Part shown: positions 35,611 through 44,462 of the stretch, piece after piece
How positions within the stretch are numbered: position 1 is the first letter of the stretch
Layout of the letters: each line of letters begins with the position of its first letter
Source: CAVUMR01 sp963742715
GTDB taxonomy: Bacteria > Actinomycetota > Actinomycetes > Mycobacteriales > Micromonosporaceae
Length of the DNA stretch: 64,000 bases
Direction: 5' to 3'
NCBI GenBank assembly: GCA_963742715.1
Contig: CAVUMR010000002.1
Location: 310,001-374,000 of the forward strand
Translations under genes and position numbers: made by a program
Notes under the pieces: model-generated
What the model saw: only the letters and a program-made list of their open reading frames with translations
The model's database searches: none
What the model was told of the DNA's origin: nothing

Positions 35611-35960
35611 GTCTCGTCCCTTCTGGACTGGTCCGACGGGTCGGCCGCATGGTGTCCGGCGACCCGTTCGGCGAATGCCGCCAGCGCCTGGTCCCAGGTC
35701 CCCACCAGCCACTGCTGCAGCACGGTGAACCCCTGTGGCGCGAGCGCGTACAGGTTTCGGGTGCCGACGCTGTGGTGCTCGACCAGCCCGGCGCCCTCGA
35801 GTACCCGAAGGTGCTTGCTGACCGCCGGGCGGCCGACCGGCAGGTGCGCGGCCAGTTCACCGACCGCCACCGGACCGTCGCGTAACCGCTCGACGATCTG
35901 GCGCCGGGTGGCGTCACCCAGTGCGTCGAACACGGCGTCTGAAGCTGCTTGGTTCCTCAT
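35607..35960 (-). CDS. ArsR-family transcriptional regulator
   Basis: 117 residues with a single winged helix-turn-helix: DALGDATRRQIVERLRDGP, then ELAAHLPVGRPAVSKHLRVL (recognition helix) and GLVEHHSVGTRNLYAL. No cysteine metal site is present in the helix, so this is the non-metal branch that accompanies SRPBCC proteins. It is first in a two-gene operon and overlaps the SRPBCC gene by four bases. Autoregulation is usual in the family; GTAACGGTTAC-like dyad DNA at about 35964-35974 just upstream of its start is a possible operator. Confidence 0.9.
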   Translation of the reverse strand: MRNQAASDAVFDALGDATRRQIVERLRDGPVAVGELAAHLPVGRPAVSKHLRVLEGAGLVEHHSVGTRNLYALAPQGFTVLQQWLVGTWDQALAAFAERVAGHHAADPSDQSRRDET

Positions 35961-35963
35961 GAG

Positions 35964-35974
35964 TAACGGTTACT
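35964..35974. promoter_or_regulatory. GTAACGGTTAC palindrome before arsR-type gene
   Basis: GTAAC-G-GTTAC is a perfect 5+5 dyad four bases upstream of the regulator's start codon. Small ArsR operators have this size and position, so autoregulation is plausible. Confidence 0.5.
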
Positions 35975-36015
35975 CTAGAGCAACCAATGTCAGCCGCCAA
36001 TGTCCGTTCGGCTGA

Positions 36016-36183
36016 TTCCGGCGGGTCGACCATCCGCCGCCGCGCGAGTGGGACAGCTACGAGCGGCACGACGGACTGCGGCCGCCGACGGTGGTGCACT
36101 TCAGCTGGCGACCGCTGGGCCATCCGGAGCTCGGCGAGCTCGCGGTCGGACAGGCGACCTTCCTGGACCGCGTGACCGGGTGA
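36016..36183 (+). pseudogene. C-terminal gene remnant
   Basis: A 55-codon frame without a start codon, bounded upstream by an in-frame TGA at 36013, reads as protein-like sequence (REWDSYERHDGLRPPTVVHF, GHPELGELAVGQATFLDRVTG) and ends in TGA at 36181. Composition and codon bias fit a real C terminus rather than chance. I do not recognise the family. It sits between the ArsR gene and carbonic anhydrase, and probably is the tail of a deleted gene. Confidence 0.35.
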
Positions 36184-36216
36184 GCCCGACCCGGTCGCCG
36201 GCCTCTCGGCTGGCCG

Positions 36217-36897
36217 TCAGCGCTCCGGCCAACTGGCCAGTGCCGGCCGGGTCTGGCTCGACGGGGCCGGGGTCACCAACCGGATCCGGCCGGCGCTGAG
36301 CTGGTAGGACATGCCGACCACGGCGCAGCGACCGGAACCGATAGCGGTGGCGAGCACCTGGGAACCGTCCTGCAACTGGTCGACCGTGCGCTGGATGTGT
36401 ACGTCCACGATCCGGTCGAGGTTGTCGATGCCCTGTGCCGTCGCCCGGCTCACGCTCGGCACGATCGCGTCCACCAGTGCGCGCAGGTGACCGGACGGGC
36501 GCTCGCCCGTGGCCACCGCGTCCCGGGCCGCGGTGACCGCGCCACAGGAGCTGTGCCCGAGTACCACGATCAGCGGCACGTTCAGCACGGTCACGGCGTA
36601 CTCGATGCTGCCGAGTACCTCCGGTCCGGTGGTGTGCCCGGCGGTGCGTACCACGAACAGGTCGCCGAGGCCCCGGTCGAAGATGATCTCGGCGGCCAGT
36701 CGCGAGTCCGAGCAGCCGAAGATCACCGCGAACGGGGTCTGGTTGTCCGCCTGCGCGGTCCGGTGCTCGGCGTCCTGGTTGGGGTGGATCCGGGTACCGG
36801 TGACGAATCGTCGGTTTCCGGCTTCGAGCTCCGCGAGGGCGCCGGCGGGCGTGGTCGGAGGTCCGGCTGGCAACTCTCCGGCTAGCGACTGGCTCAT
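36217..36897 (-). CDS. Beta-class carbonic anhydrase
   Basis: 226 residues from ATG 36897. Zinc-binding and catalytic motifs are present: GCSDSR (Cys, Asp, Arg) and GHSSCGAV (His, Cys), with ELEAGNRRFVTG near the N terminus as in bacterial beta carbonic anhydrases. It interconverts carbon dioxide and bicarbonate, in the cytoplasm, since no signal peptide is seen. Length is normal for the class. The open frame further upstream is an extension without family similarity. Confidence 0.93.
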   Translation of the reverse strand: MSQSLAGELPAGPPTTPAGALAELEAGNRRFVTGTRIHPNQDAEHRTAQADNQTPFAVIFGCSDSRLAAEIIFDRGLGDLFVVRTAGHTTGPEVLGSIEYAVTVLNVPLIVVLGHSSCGAVTAARDAVATGERPSGHLRALVDAIVPSVSRATAQGIDNLDRIVDVHIQRTVDQLQDGSQVLATAIGSGRCAVVGMSYQLSAGRIRLVTPAPSSQTRPALASWPER

Positions 36898-37018
36898 GGC
36901 ACTCCCCGATGACGAGACCAGGTGCGGTGGGTCGCCGCAATTGTCCCATCGACCTGCCAGTATGTCGTTGGAACGTGACTCGATTGGCCCTCTTGCTCCC
37001 GACCTGGCACTCAGCCCG

Positions 37019-37621
37019 TCAGCCGGCGTGCCAGTCGGGGCGGCGCAGCTCGTACTCGACTTCGCCATGCTCGGCACCGTCGATCGGGTCGTCCCAGGTC
37101 AGGTGGAAGGTACGGACGAACCGCATGCCGGCCTTCTCCATCACCCGCCGCGACGCGCGGTTGATCGCCATCGTCTGCGCCCAGACCCGGGGTACCGCCA
37201 GCTCGGTGAAGGCCAGCCGGATCACGCCGCGGGATCCTTCGGTACCGAATCCGTTGCCCCAGGCGGGCTTGCGCAGCCGGTACCCGAGTTCAGGCCCGGC
37301 GTCACCGCCGGACGCGGACGCGGCCTCGCTCGTGGCCTCATCCACGGCCTCGTCCACGGCCCCCTGCCGCAGGCCGAACCAGCCGAGGAACGCGCCGGTA
37401 TCCCGATCGATGGCGGCCCACCGGCCGTACCCAGGGGTCCGGTCGTACTCGTCGAGGAGACGGGGCAGCAGCTCGTCGGCCACCACGTCCCGTGGCGTCG
37501 CCCGGCCACCGGTGAGATACCGCATGACCTCCGGATCGCTGTCGAGCTCGACCAGGTTGTCCACGTCCGCGCCGGTCAGCCGTCGCAGGATCATCCGCTC
37601 GGTCTCCAGCACGACGTACAC
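37019..37621 (-). CDS. GNAT acetyltransferase, RimJ/RimL type
   Basis: 200 residues from GTG 37621, with AAAGGA ten bases upstream. The opening LETERMILRRLTGADVDNLV and the later GYRLRKPAWGNGFGTEGSRG (acetyl-CoA pyrophosphate loop, Q/RxxGxG/A-like) and NRASRRVMEKAGM are standard for the Acetyltransf_3 group that acetylates protein N termini or small amines. A 15-residue Ala/Glu-rich insertion sits before the acetyl-CoA loop. Substrate unknown. Divergent from the VOC gene with 73 bases between the starts. Confidence 0.88.
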   Translation of the reverse strand: MYVVLETERMILRRLTGADVDNLVELDSDPEVMRYLTGGRATPRDVVADELLPRLLDEYDRTPGYGRWAAIDRDTGAFLGWFGLRQGAVDEAVDEATSEAASASGGDAGPELGYRLRKPAWGNGFGTEGSRGVIRLAFTELAVPRVWAQTMAINRASRRVMEKAGMRFVRTFHLTWDDPIDGAEHGEVEYELRRPDWHAG

Positions 37622-37694
37622 CCGAAAATCCTTTCTTGGGTACCGCTGCCCACCCGGCAGAGTAGGACGGACACGGGCGGACAGGAGGTGGAGC

Positions 37695-38171
37695 GTGGCT
37701 GATCGGCCGAAGGGTCGGGTGCTGCAACTACGGCTGGTGGTCGAGGCGCCCGACTACGAGCAGGCGGTCGCCTTCTACCGGGACGTACTCGGAGCTCCCG
37801 AGGAGCTGGCGATCTCCGGCGGCGACGGTGCGCAGGTGACCATCCTCGACATGGGTCGGGCGACCCTGGAGATCTCCAACCCCGCGCAGGTCGCGATGAT
37901 CGACGAGGTCGAAGTCGGCCGCCCGGTCAGCCCGCGGCTGCGGGTCGCGTTCGAGGTCGCCGACACCGAGCGCGTGACGTCGCAGCTGGTGGACGGCGGC
38001 GCCGAGCTGATCGCCGCGCCGACGGTCACGCCGTGGCGGTCACTCAACTCGCGGTTGTCCGCGCCGGCGGACCTTCAGATCACCGTCTTCCAGGAGCTCG
38101 GCGACGACGCTGTGCCGGTCACTGACCCTGGTGAGGAGGGTCCGCCGGTCACAGGCCCGCGCGCACGATGA
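37695..38171 (+). CDS. VOC (glyoxalase/bleomycin-resistance fold) protein
   Basis: 158 residues from GTG 37695, with a near-perfect AGGAGGTG six bases before it. One VOC unit: QLRLVVEAPDYEQAVAFYRD, then TLEISNP and RLRVAFEVADTERV, ending WRSLNSRLSAPADLQITVFQ. The fold houses metal-dependent lyases, dioxygenases and drug-binding proteins; the substrate cannot be told. Its last 23 bases overlap the 3' end of the convergent membrane-protein gene, so the two transcripts share antisense sequence. Confidence 0.85.
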   Translation: MADRPKGRVLQLRLVVEAPDYEQAVAFYRDVLGAPEELAISGGDGAQVTILDMGRATLEISNPAQVAMIDEVEVGRPVSPRLRVAFEVADTERVTSQLVDGGAELIAAPTVTPWRSLNSRLSAPADLQITVFQELGDDAVPVTDPGEEGPPVTGPRAR

Positions 38172-39873
38172 CGGTCCGAAGGACCGCGCCCTCGCCGGTT
38201 TCCTGTTGTACCGTCCAGCCGTTCGGGCTGCGGTTGCCGCAGACGGCCGGCGTCATGGTGCCGCCCCGGCAGTAGGTCGTCCAGACCGTGGCGCCGGTGA
38301 TGTCCAGCCGGATCGGGACCGTACTCGCGTACCCCACCAGCAGCGGCTGGAAGACCACCGTGCTCGTTCCGGAGCCGCCCGGGAGTACCGCGCCGGAGAC
38401 CGTGTACTGCAACTCCAGTCGGTGCCGCCCGGGCGCGGTCGGGAACGAGTGCAGCAGCCACGAGTTGGTACTGTCCGGGGTACCGGTCGGCAGCGGCGTT
38501 CCGTCGAGACTGGCGCTCAGGTTGGTCGCCTTGGGATGTACCGCACCGCCGGCCGGCATACCCGGGCCACTGACCAGACCGGGCAACAGCAGCGGCATTG
38601 CGGCCGGTACCTGGTGCGGTGTCCACTCCAGCTGTTCGCGCATCTGTACCAGGCCGCCACCGAGGATGACCGCGCTGATCGTCAGATCGTCCGACACCGC
38701 TTCCAGGTCGTTGCCGGTACCGGCACCTGCCGGTGGAGTGGACGCGCTCGCGCTGGGCGCGGGTACGGCCGGGGCTCCGGCGGCGGTACTGGTCGGTGTC
38801 GCGGGAGCTGTCCGTTGTACCTCGCCGGCCAGGGACGCGGTCTGTCCCTCGTTCTGTGGCCCGTACTCCAGCCAGATGTAGCCGAGGGTGCCGACCACCG
38901 CGACGACCGTGATCAGCGCGACCGTGATCAACGTGGCCGGGTGTCGACTCCGCTCGCGTTGCCGTGGCGGCCGCCAGCCACCGGCCGGTCGCCTGTTCGC
39001 GACGGCAACGGGTTCGAACTCGTCCTCGTCGTCCACCGGATCGAACTCGTCGGCTGCGTCGAAGTCGGTCGGGTAGTCATCGACCGGGTCGAACTCGTCG
39101 GCTAGGTAGTCGTCCTCGAAGTCGTTCGCAAGGCTGTTGTCGAAGTCGCCGTACACCGCGCCGGCGGGCTCCGGTGTATACCCCGGAATGGACGCCGTGC
39201 CACGGGCCGGATGCTCGGGCGCCGGCGGATCGAGCAGTCGACCGGCGAGTAGGTGCGTGGTGTCGCTGCTCGCAGGGTCGGCCTCTTCCCACGCGATCAG
39301 CGTGCGGGTCGGGGCGGCGGTGTCTTCGCGCCAGTCGGCCACGTCGTCCGGGCCGTGCACGTCGGCCGCGTCGACCTCCGTCGCATCGCCTGGGTCCGCC
39401 TCCACGAAATCGGCATCGGTCGGGTCGGCGTCCGCTGAGTCGGCATCGGTGTCCGCGAGCGCTGCCGGTTCGGTGGAGTCGCTCGCGTCTGGGCCGGTCG
39501 CGCCTCGGCCGGTTGCGGCTGAGCCGCTCGCGTCGGTGCCGGTCTCGTCAGTGTCCGTCTCGTCGGTGCCGGTCGCGTCCGAGCTGGTCGCGTCCGAGCT
39601 GCTCGCGTCAATGATCGGCGGCTCGGGGGAGTCCGACTCGGCAAGTTCCGGGGAAGCCAGGTCGGGCTCGGCCAGGGCAGGGTCCGCCACGTCTGGCTCG
39701 GTGGCATCGGACGCGGGCTCGGCTTCTCCGGGCTCAACCTCGGTGGGGGCGGGCTCGTCGTCGTCCGGACCGGTCGTAGTGGCGTCAGGGACGAGCGGTC
39801 GGGCGTCGGCTGCTGCCGGCTCCTCGGCGTCGTCCCGGGCATCCCCTAACGGCCGCATCGTATCCATCCTCAC
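38149..39873 (-). CDS. Acidic single-pass membrane protein
   Basis: 574 residues. The first ~290 are a highly acidic low-complexity region (repeats of SDAT, TDET, DADSADAD and DEFDPVDD), then a short basic stretch (RPPRQRERSRHP), one membrane helix at about 309-331 (LITVALITVVAVVGTLGYIW) and an extracellular part of ~240 residues starting with a Pro/Ala/Thr linker. The outer domain has two cysteines near the end (TTYCRGG, AVCGNR). Topology is probably type II with the acidic tail in the cytoplasm. I do not recognise the family; the layout resembles cell-envelope or cell-division-associated proteins of actinomycetes. GTG at 39873 or ATG at 39867 may start it. Confidence 0.75.
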   Translation of the reverse strand: MRMDTMRPLGDARDDAEEPAAADARPLVPDATTTGPDDDEPAPTEVEPGEAEPASDATEPDVADPALAEPDLASPELAESDSPEPPIIDASSSDATSSDATGTDETDTDETGTDASGSAATGRGATGPDASDSTEPAALADTDADSADADPTDADFVEADPGDATEVDAADVHGPDDVADWREDTAAPTRTLIAWEEADPASSDTTHLLAGRLLDPPAPEHPARGTASIPGYTPEPAGAVYGDFDNSLANDFEDDYLADEFDPVDDYPTDFDAADEFDPVDDEDEFEPVAVANRRPAGGWRPPRQRERSRHPATLITVALITVVAVVGTLGYIWLEYGPQNEGQTASLAGEVQRTAPATPTSTAAGAPAVPAPSASASTPPAGAGTGNDLEAVSDDLTISAVILGGGLVQMREQLEWTPHQVPAAMPLLLPGLVSGPGMPAGGAVHPKATNLSASLDGTPLPTGTPDSTNSWLLHSFPTAPGRHRLELQYTVSGAVLPGGSGTSTVVFQPLLVGYASTVPIRLDITGATVWTTYCRGGTMTPAVCGNRSPNGWTVQQETGEGAVLRTVIVRAGL

Positions 39874-40366
39874 TGACGGTTACGAACAAACAGCACAACC
39901 GTGCCAATCACGGCGCGCAGCCCCCAAGATATTTACTGCCGTCAATCGGACCATACGCGGTCCAGATGCCCACGTCCGCCCACACCCACCCGGGTGTGAC
40001 CCGCCGACGCACCGGCCCTGCCTGCCTAACCGTCCGTCAATGATCGCTTTGCCCGCCGGACAGATGCACCGGTTAGCAGGAACCTGACAGATGCGCCCCA
40101 CGGCGGCCGCTGGAGCGGACGGCGGATCATGACGGACCTATCACCTGATCAACGGCCCGATCAGCGGTTCAAGCCAGGGCGAACGACAGAGCGGCGCGCG
40201 ATCGCCTCAGCCGGGCGAGGGACGAGCGCGCCACATCCGTTGGTGCCGTGTGAACGCGCCACACGCGTTGGTGCCGTGTGAACGCGCCACACGCATTGGT
40301 GCCGTGTGAACGCGCCACACGCGTTGGTGCCGTGTGAACGCGCCACACGCGTTGGTGCCGTACGGA
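39874..40366. other. Intergenic region with repeat array
   Basis: 493 bases between the upstream end of the acidic membrane protein gene and the stop of the DUF952 gene. The left half is AT-richer (39880-39960) and should hold the membrane-protein promoter; the right third is the 28-bp repeat array. No convincing gene is seen. Confidence 0.5.
40228..40362. repeat. 28-bp tandem repeat, 5 copies
   Basis: GCGCCACACGCGTTGGTGCCGTGTGAAC (given here as positions 40256-40283) recurs at 40228, 40256, 40284, 40312 and 40340 with no spacers; changes are single bases, and the last copy is cut after GTGCCGT. CGTGTG and the following CACACG can pair around an AACGCGC loop at each junction, so the array can form a row of four hairpins. 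Confidence 0.93.
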
Positions 40367-40732
40367 TTAGTCGGGAAGTACGAGCCGTCCGGTGCTGTCG
40401 CGGGGCACGGGAAGTACGGCGGTCACCGCGTCGACCGGAATAGGCCCGTACACGTGCGGAAACTCGTCGGCTCCCGGCGCGGGCGGCTCGTACTTGAGCG
40501 GCGCGGTCAAGCTGTCGCTGTCGATGACCAGCACCACGAGTTCGTCGTCCACGTCGCCGGAGCGGAAGTCGCCGTAGAGGAACTCGGCCACCCGGCGAAG
40601 CTGGTGTCGCAGCGAGCAGTGGATGAAGCCCTGCTCCTCCAGCGAGACGCCGCGGGTGGACCGGCGGTACTGCCGCTCGGGCAGTGCCGCTTCCCAGGTC
40701 GCGCGCTCGGTGATGTGGAACAGTTCCGTCAC
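40367..40732 (-). CDS. DUF952 family protein
   Basis: 121 residues from GTG 40732. The sequence has the DUF952 pattern: ELFHITERATWEAA, GFIHCSLRHQL (conserved IHxS), LVVLVIDSDSL, and FPHVYGPIPVDAV. The family is small, cytoplasmic and uncharacterised; structures resemble a ligand-binding or ADP-ribosyltransferase-related fold. It is the last of four minus-strand genes with gaps of about 50-110 bases, so it may be part of the fasciclin operon. Confidence 0.88.
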   Translation of the reverse strand: MTELFHITERATWEAALPERQYRRSTRGVSLEEQGFIHCSLRHQLRRVAEFLYGDFRSGDVDDELVVLVIDSDSLTAPLKYEPPAPGADEFPHVYGPIPVDAVTAVLPVPRDSTGRLVLPD

Positions 40733-40784
40733 GCGGCTACCGTACTGGGCGCCACGGCGCCGCTGAGCACCGCAGAAGGCGCCG

Positions 40785-41642
40785 CTACGCGCGCTGGAAG
40801 TGCCAGATCATCGCGGCCGGGACCGCGTCGTACACGGCGTCTGCCGCCTCCGGGCACCATTCGCGGGCCAGCGGTCCTCCCAGTACATCGGTGGGGAGGC
40901 GGCCCGGCTCGTGGCATTCGAGCACCTGTAGTCCGAGCGGGATCGCGGCCGACAGGTAGTCGCTGGCCAGGTACCGGCTGGCCGGCATCAGATGGCGCTT
41001 GCCGTCGGCGTCGTTCCCGCCGGCCACACTGCCGAGGTACATCGACAGCACGTGGATGTCCGACGTGACCAGGTGGCCGCCCGGCCGCAGCACCCGGGCG
41101 AACTCGGCGAGTACCGGCGACAGCGCCGGTACGTGCGGCAGGGCCAGGGCGCACACGACCAGGTCGACGCCTTCATCGGGTACCGGAAGTGCGTGCAGGT
41201 CACCGGCGAGGAACTCGACCCCGGGGTTGCCGGCGCGGGCCCGGGCCAGCATGTCGGGGGAGCTGTCGACGCCGATCACCCGGTGCCCCTGCGCGTGGAG
41301 ATACCGCGTGTGCCGACCGGTACCGCATGCCGCGTCCAGCGCGTCCCCGGGCGCAAGACTGTCCAGGATCCGGTGTACGACGGGCTCTTCGACCCTGATC
41401 AGCGGGTTGTCCTCGGCGTCGTAGTGCGCCGCCCACCAGCGGTAGCCCTCGACCGTACTGAACTGGCCGACCTCGAGTCCTTCGTCCGCCATCGGACCGT
41501 CCGGTGTCAGCAGGATGTCGCGTACCTCGGCGATCCGGGCCTCGACGAACGACCGGTCAAACCCGTCGCCGGCGTACGCGCGCAGCAGCGCGATGCCTTC
41601 GAGGCCGAGCAGGAACGCGACCGGATGCTGGTAGGTCACCAC
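40785..41642 (-). CDS. Class I SAM-dependent methyltransferase
   Basis: 285 residues from GTG 41642. Motif I (LDAACGTGRHT), the acidic end of strand 2 (IGVDSSPDML) and GDLHALP, then VLRPGGHLVTSD, are those of Methyltransf_11 enzymes. About 110 residues precede the SAM domain; in them GYRWWAAHYDAEDNPL resembles the N-terminal part of UbiE-like family members. The acceptor is unknown. It lies 66 bases downstream of the sulfite-oxidase-like gene on the same strand. Confidence 0.88.
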   Translation of the reverse strand: MVTYQHPVAFLLGLEGIALLRAYAGDGFDRSFVEARIAEVRDILLTPDGPMADEGLEVGQFSTVEGYRWWAAHYDAEDNPLIRVEEPVVHRILDSLAPGDALDAACGTGRHTRYLHAQGHRVIGVDSSPDMLARARAGNPGVEFLAGDLHALPVPDEGVDLVVCALALPHVPALSPVLAEFARVLRPGGHLVTSDIHVLSMYLGSVAGGNDADGKRHLMPASRYLASDYLSAAIPLGLQVLECHEPGRLPTDVLGGPLAREWCPEAADAVYDAVPAAMIWHFQRA

Positions 41643-41708
41643 GCGGCGACGGTACGAGCCCCACTGGCCGGACGCGACCGGATACCGCCGAATCCCGGCA
41701 CCGGATCG

Positions 41709-43364
41709 CTATCCGTCCACCGTGATCGACAGGGTGTGTTGACCGGCGGCGCCGCTGGGGAATGGTTCGGCCCGCCGGTCGGTCTGTACCGCACCGGTGC
41801 CGTCCGTTGCCCGGACGCTGAGGCTGTGGTCGCCGGGTTCGGCGTCTTCCCAGGTGTACGTCCATTGCCGCCAGGTGTCGGTGGAGGTGGCCGTGGCGAG
41901 CCGGGCCCGGCGCCACGGTCCGTCGTCCAGCTGCACCTCGACCGCGACGATGCCGCGGTGCTGCGCCCAGGCGACCCCGCCGATCGTGACGCGACCGGGC
42001 CGTACGTGTGCGAACGGCTTGGGGGTGTCGATCCGGGCCTGCGTCTTGATGGGCGCCTTGGCGGCCCACTTGCGCCGGACCCAGTAGGGGTCGTACGCGT
42101 CGAACGTGGTCAGCTCGAGATCGGTGATCCACTTGCACGCGGACACGTAGCCGTACAGCCCGGGGACCACCATCCGGACCGGGAATCCGTGTACCACCGG
42201 CAGCGGTTCGCCGTTCATCGCGATAGCGAGCATCGCGTCCCGACCGTCGGTCGCGATGGCGGTCGGGGTACCGATGGTCATCCCGTCGACGGAGCGGCTC
42301 ACCAACTGGTCGGCATCGGGATGTACGCCGACCTCGGCGAGCAGGTCCTTCAGCGGTGCGCCGATCCACCGGGCGTTGCCGACGTACGGTCCGCCGACCT
42401 CGTTGGATACGCAGGTGAGGGTGATGTCCCGCTCGATCAGCGGCCGGTTCGCCAGCTCCTCGTACGACAGCGTCAGCTCGCGGTCGACCATCCCGTGAAT
42501 GCGCAGTTGCCAGTCCTCGACGGCCACTTGCGGCGGGGTCAAGGCGGTGTCCACCCGGTAGAAGGTCGCGTTCGGTGTACGCCACGGCGTGATGCCGGGT
42601 ACCCGGAGGTCGGCGCCGGCCGGTACCGCGCTGGCCGGACTGGCGGGTGTCGGGATCCGCACCCTGGCGCGGGACGCGGCCACCGAGAACCGGGCAGCCT
42701 GCAGGGCGCGACCGCCGAAGCCGGTCAGTCCGGCCAGCACCACGGTGCCGGCGGCGACCAGTACGAACCTGCGGCCGACCGGTGCGGCGGCACCGAGCAG
42801 CAGTCGCGGCTTGCCGGGCGCCTCGTCGTCGGTTGCCTCGTCGTCGACCGCGGGAGCGCGGTCGGTCGTAGCGCGCTCCCGCGGCGTGGCGGCGGGTACG
42901 GCGTCGTCGGAAGGTGTGGCGTCGGCGGCGACACGACGACGGCTCAGCAGGGCGAGCAGCGCCGCGACTCCCGTGGCCGCGCCCACGATGGACGGGAGCA
43001 CGTCGAGCGGTCCGGAGTTGTACTGCGTGGCGGCTGCCACCGCGCCGGCCAGCGCGAACGCGAGAATCCCGGCCACGCCGAGCACCAACCGGCGGAGCGC
43101 GGCGATCCCGACCAGCATCGCGAACAGGCCGAGTGCCGCGTAGATACCGGCCAGCAGCACGGTCTTGTCGTTCTCGCCGAAGGTACGGATGGCGAACTCT
43201 TTGAGCGGTTCCGGCGTCGCCACGATGAGCCGGGAACCGACCGCGATGATCGGCGACGCCTCGGGCCGCACGAACGCCGCCACGAGCTCCGCGGTGCCGA
43301 CGGCGGCGGCGCCGGCCAGCACGCCGATCGCGCTGCCCCGCCAGATGTTCTGGAAGCGGGTCAT
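41709..43364 (-). CDS. Membrane-anchored molybdopterin oxidoreductase, sulfite-oxidase family
   Basis: 551 residues. About five membrane helices at the N terminus (about 8-32, 68-88, 90-112, 118-140, 193-213) are followed by a sulfite-oxidase-type Mo-cofactor domain (about 245-430; molybdenum-ligand Cys in TLTCVSNEVGG, GVHPDADQ, WITDLELTT) and a C-terminal Mo-co dimerisation domain (about 450-551, GVAWAQHRGIVAVEVQLDDG). Probably oriented with the catalytic part outside. Substrate may be sulfite or an oxidised methionine-like sulfoxide; not decidable. The fasciclin lipoprotein gene lies just upstream, a pairing seen in other actinobacteria. RBS GAGAGGG precedes ATG 43364. Confidence 0.9.
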   Translation of the reverse strand: MTRFQNIWRGSAIGVLAGAAAVGTAELVAAFVRPEASPIIAVGSRLIVATPEPLKEFAIRTFGENDKTVLLAGIYAALGLFAMLVGIAALRRLVLGVAGILAFALAGAVAAATQYNSGPLDVLPSIVGAATGVAALLALLSRRRVAADATPSDDAVPAATPRERATTDRAPAVDDEATDDEAPGKPRLLLGAAAPVGRRFVLVAAGTVVLAGLTGFGGRALQAARFSVAASRARVRIPTPASPASAVPAGADLRVPGITPWRTPNATFYRVDTALTPPQVAVEDWQLRIHGMVDRELTLSYEELANRPLIERDITLTCVSNEVGGPYVGNARWIGAPLKDLLAEVGVHPDADQLVSRSVDGMTIGTPTAIATDGRDAMLAIAMNGEPLPVVHGFPVRMVVPGLYGYVSACKWITDLELTTFDAYDPYWVRRKWAAKAPIKTQARIDTPKPFAHVRPGRVTIGGVAWAQHRGIVAVEVQLDDGPWRRARLATATSTDTWRQWTYTWEDAEPGDHSLSVRATDGTGAVQTDRRAEPFPSGAAGQHTLSITVDG

Positions 43365-43471
43365 GTCATCCCTCTCGGATACGGGCCAGGGGCGCGTCCG
43401 GACCTGGTCTCGGACACGCCCCTGGGCGTCCTAGCGGTGCTTGTCGCTGGAGCATTTGCCTGGCGGCGCGG

Positions 43472-44119
43472 TCACGCGGCCGGCATCAGCACCGTGTCGA
43501 TGAGGTAGACCGTGGCGTTGGCCGTCTGCACGTTGCCGCAGATCACGCTGGCCGCCGCCGTGTTTCCAGGACCCTTCACGGTGTACGTGTCGCCACTGCC
43601 GGAAACCTCGACGCTTCCGCCGTTGAGCGTGGCGTGCGAACCGGCGAGCTGGTCCGGGGCGATCCTCTTGTCCAGTACGTGCAGCTTGAGGATGCCGGCG
43701 ATCTGGGCGTCGGTGAGCTTGCTCAGCGTGGCCTGCGGGATCTTCGCGAACGCGCTGTCCACCGGTGCGAAGACGGTCAGCTCAGGCGCTCCGTTGAGCG
43801 TGTCGCCCAGCTTCTCCTGGCCGACGAGCTTGACCAGGGTCTTCAACAGTGGGTTGCCACTTGCCGCGGTCGCGACCGGTGCCTTGGCCATCGCCTCGGA
43901 GCTACCCGGGTTGGCCGGATCGGTCGGTATCTGGGAGCAGGCCGCGCCGAACGGCTTGTTGCTGTCGGCCATCGCCTCCGACGGCGCCGCCGACGCGCTG
44001 GCCGCACCGCCGGCTGAACCGCTGGCGTTCGAGTTGTCATCGGAACTGCCACAGCCGGCCACGGAAAGGCCCAATGCGGCGGCGAGGCCAAGTACGGCGA
44101 ACACTCGCTTGCTGATCAT
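43472..44119 (-). CDS. Fasciclin-domain lipoprotein
   Basis: 215 residues from ATG 44119, with GAGGAG seven bases upstream. Lipobox LSVAGC at about 20-25, then a Ser/Asn/Ala linker and one fasciclin domain (about 75-215): TVFAPVDSAFAKIP, LHVLDKRI and VYLIDTVLMPA are the H1/H2-type motifs. Family members are surface adhesion or scaffold proteins, as MPT70/MPT83 of mycobacteria. Located outside, anchored to the membrane. First gene of the probable four-gene minus-strand operon; no sigma/anti-sigma pair is beside it in this window. Confidence 0.92.
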   Translation of the reverse strand: MISKRVFAVLGLAAALGLSVAGCGSSDDNSNASGSAGGAASASAAPSEAMADSNKPFGAACSQIPTDPANPGSSEAMAKAPVATAASGNPLLKTLVKLVGQEKLGDTLNGAPELTVFAPVDSAFAKIPQATLSKLTDAQIAGILKLHVLDKRIAPDQLAGSHATLNGGSVEVSGSGDTYTVKGPGNTAAASVICGNVQTANATVYLIDTVLMPAA

Positions 44120-44462
44120 TATCACTCCTCGGGAGCTTGGTTCCCGTTCGTCTGGGATCGGGCTGGTCAGCAGACGATTCGGCGCCGTGGAGGAGGCGGA
44201 TGGTCGTGATGTTGGTGCGAGTGACGCCGGCCACACACCGCACGCTCGTCACGTCACGCTCGTCAGGCCGAGCCCGCTCGGGCACCGCTCGCGCAGCGTG
44301 AAGCCGAGGCGGGGGCAGCGTTGGCGCCCGGCGCACCGTTGACGGTCGCGGCGGCGCGTCGTTAGCGTGAAGAAGCCGCGGCTGGATCAAGCGCGGTCTG
44401 ACGAGATTCCTGTCCCGCACGACCTATCCGCACGATGACGAGGCCGGAGGGCTTCTGGCGGC
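44120..44462. other. Divergent intergenic region
   Basis: 343 bases between the divergent fasciclin and MFS genes, expected to hold both promoters. I see no clear -35/-10 pair; CGCTCGTCACGTCACGCTCG near 44247-44266 is a short imperfect repeat. No gene is supported. Confidence 0.4.

Noticed and set aside
40228..40362. CRISPR array
   Set aside because: Units follow directly without spacers, and no cas genes are in the window.
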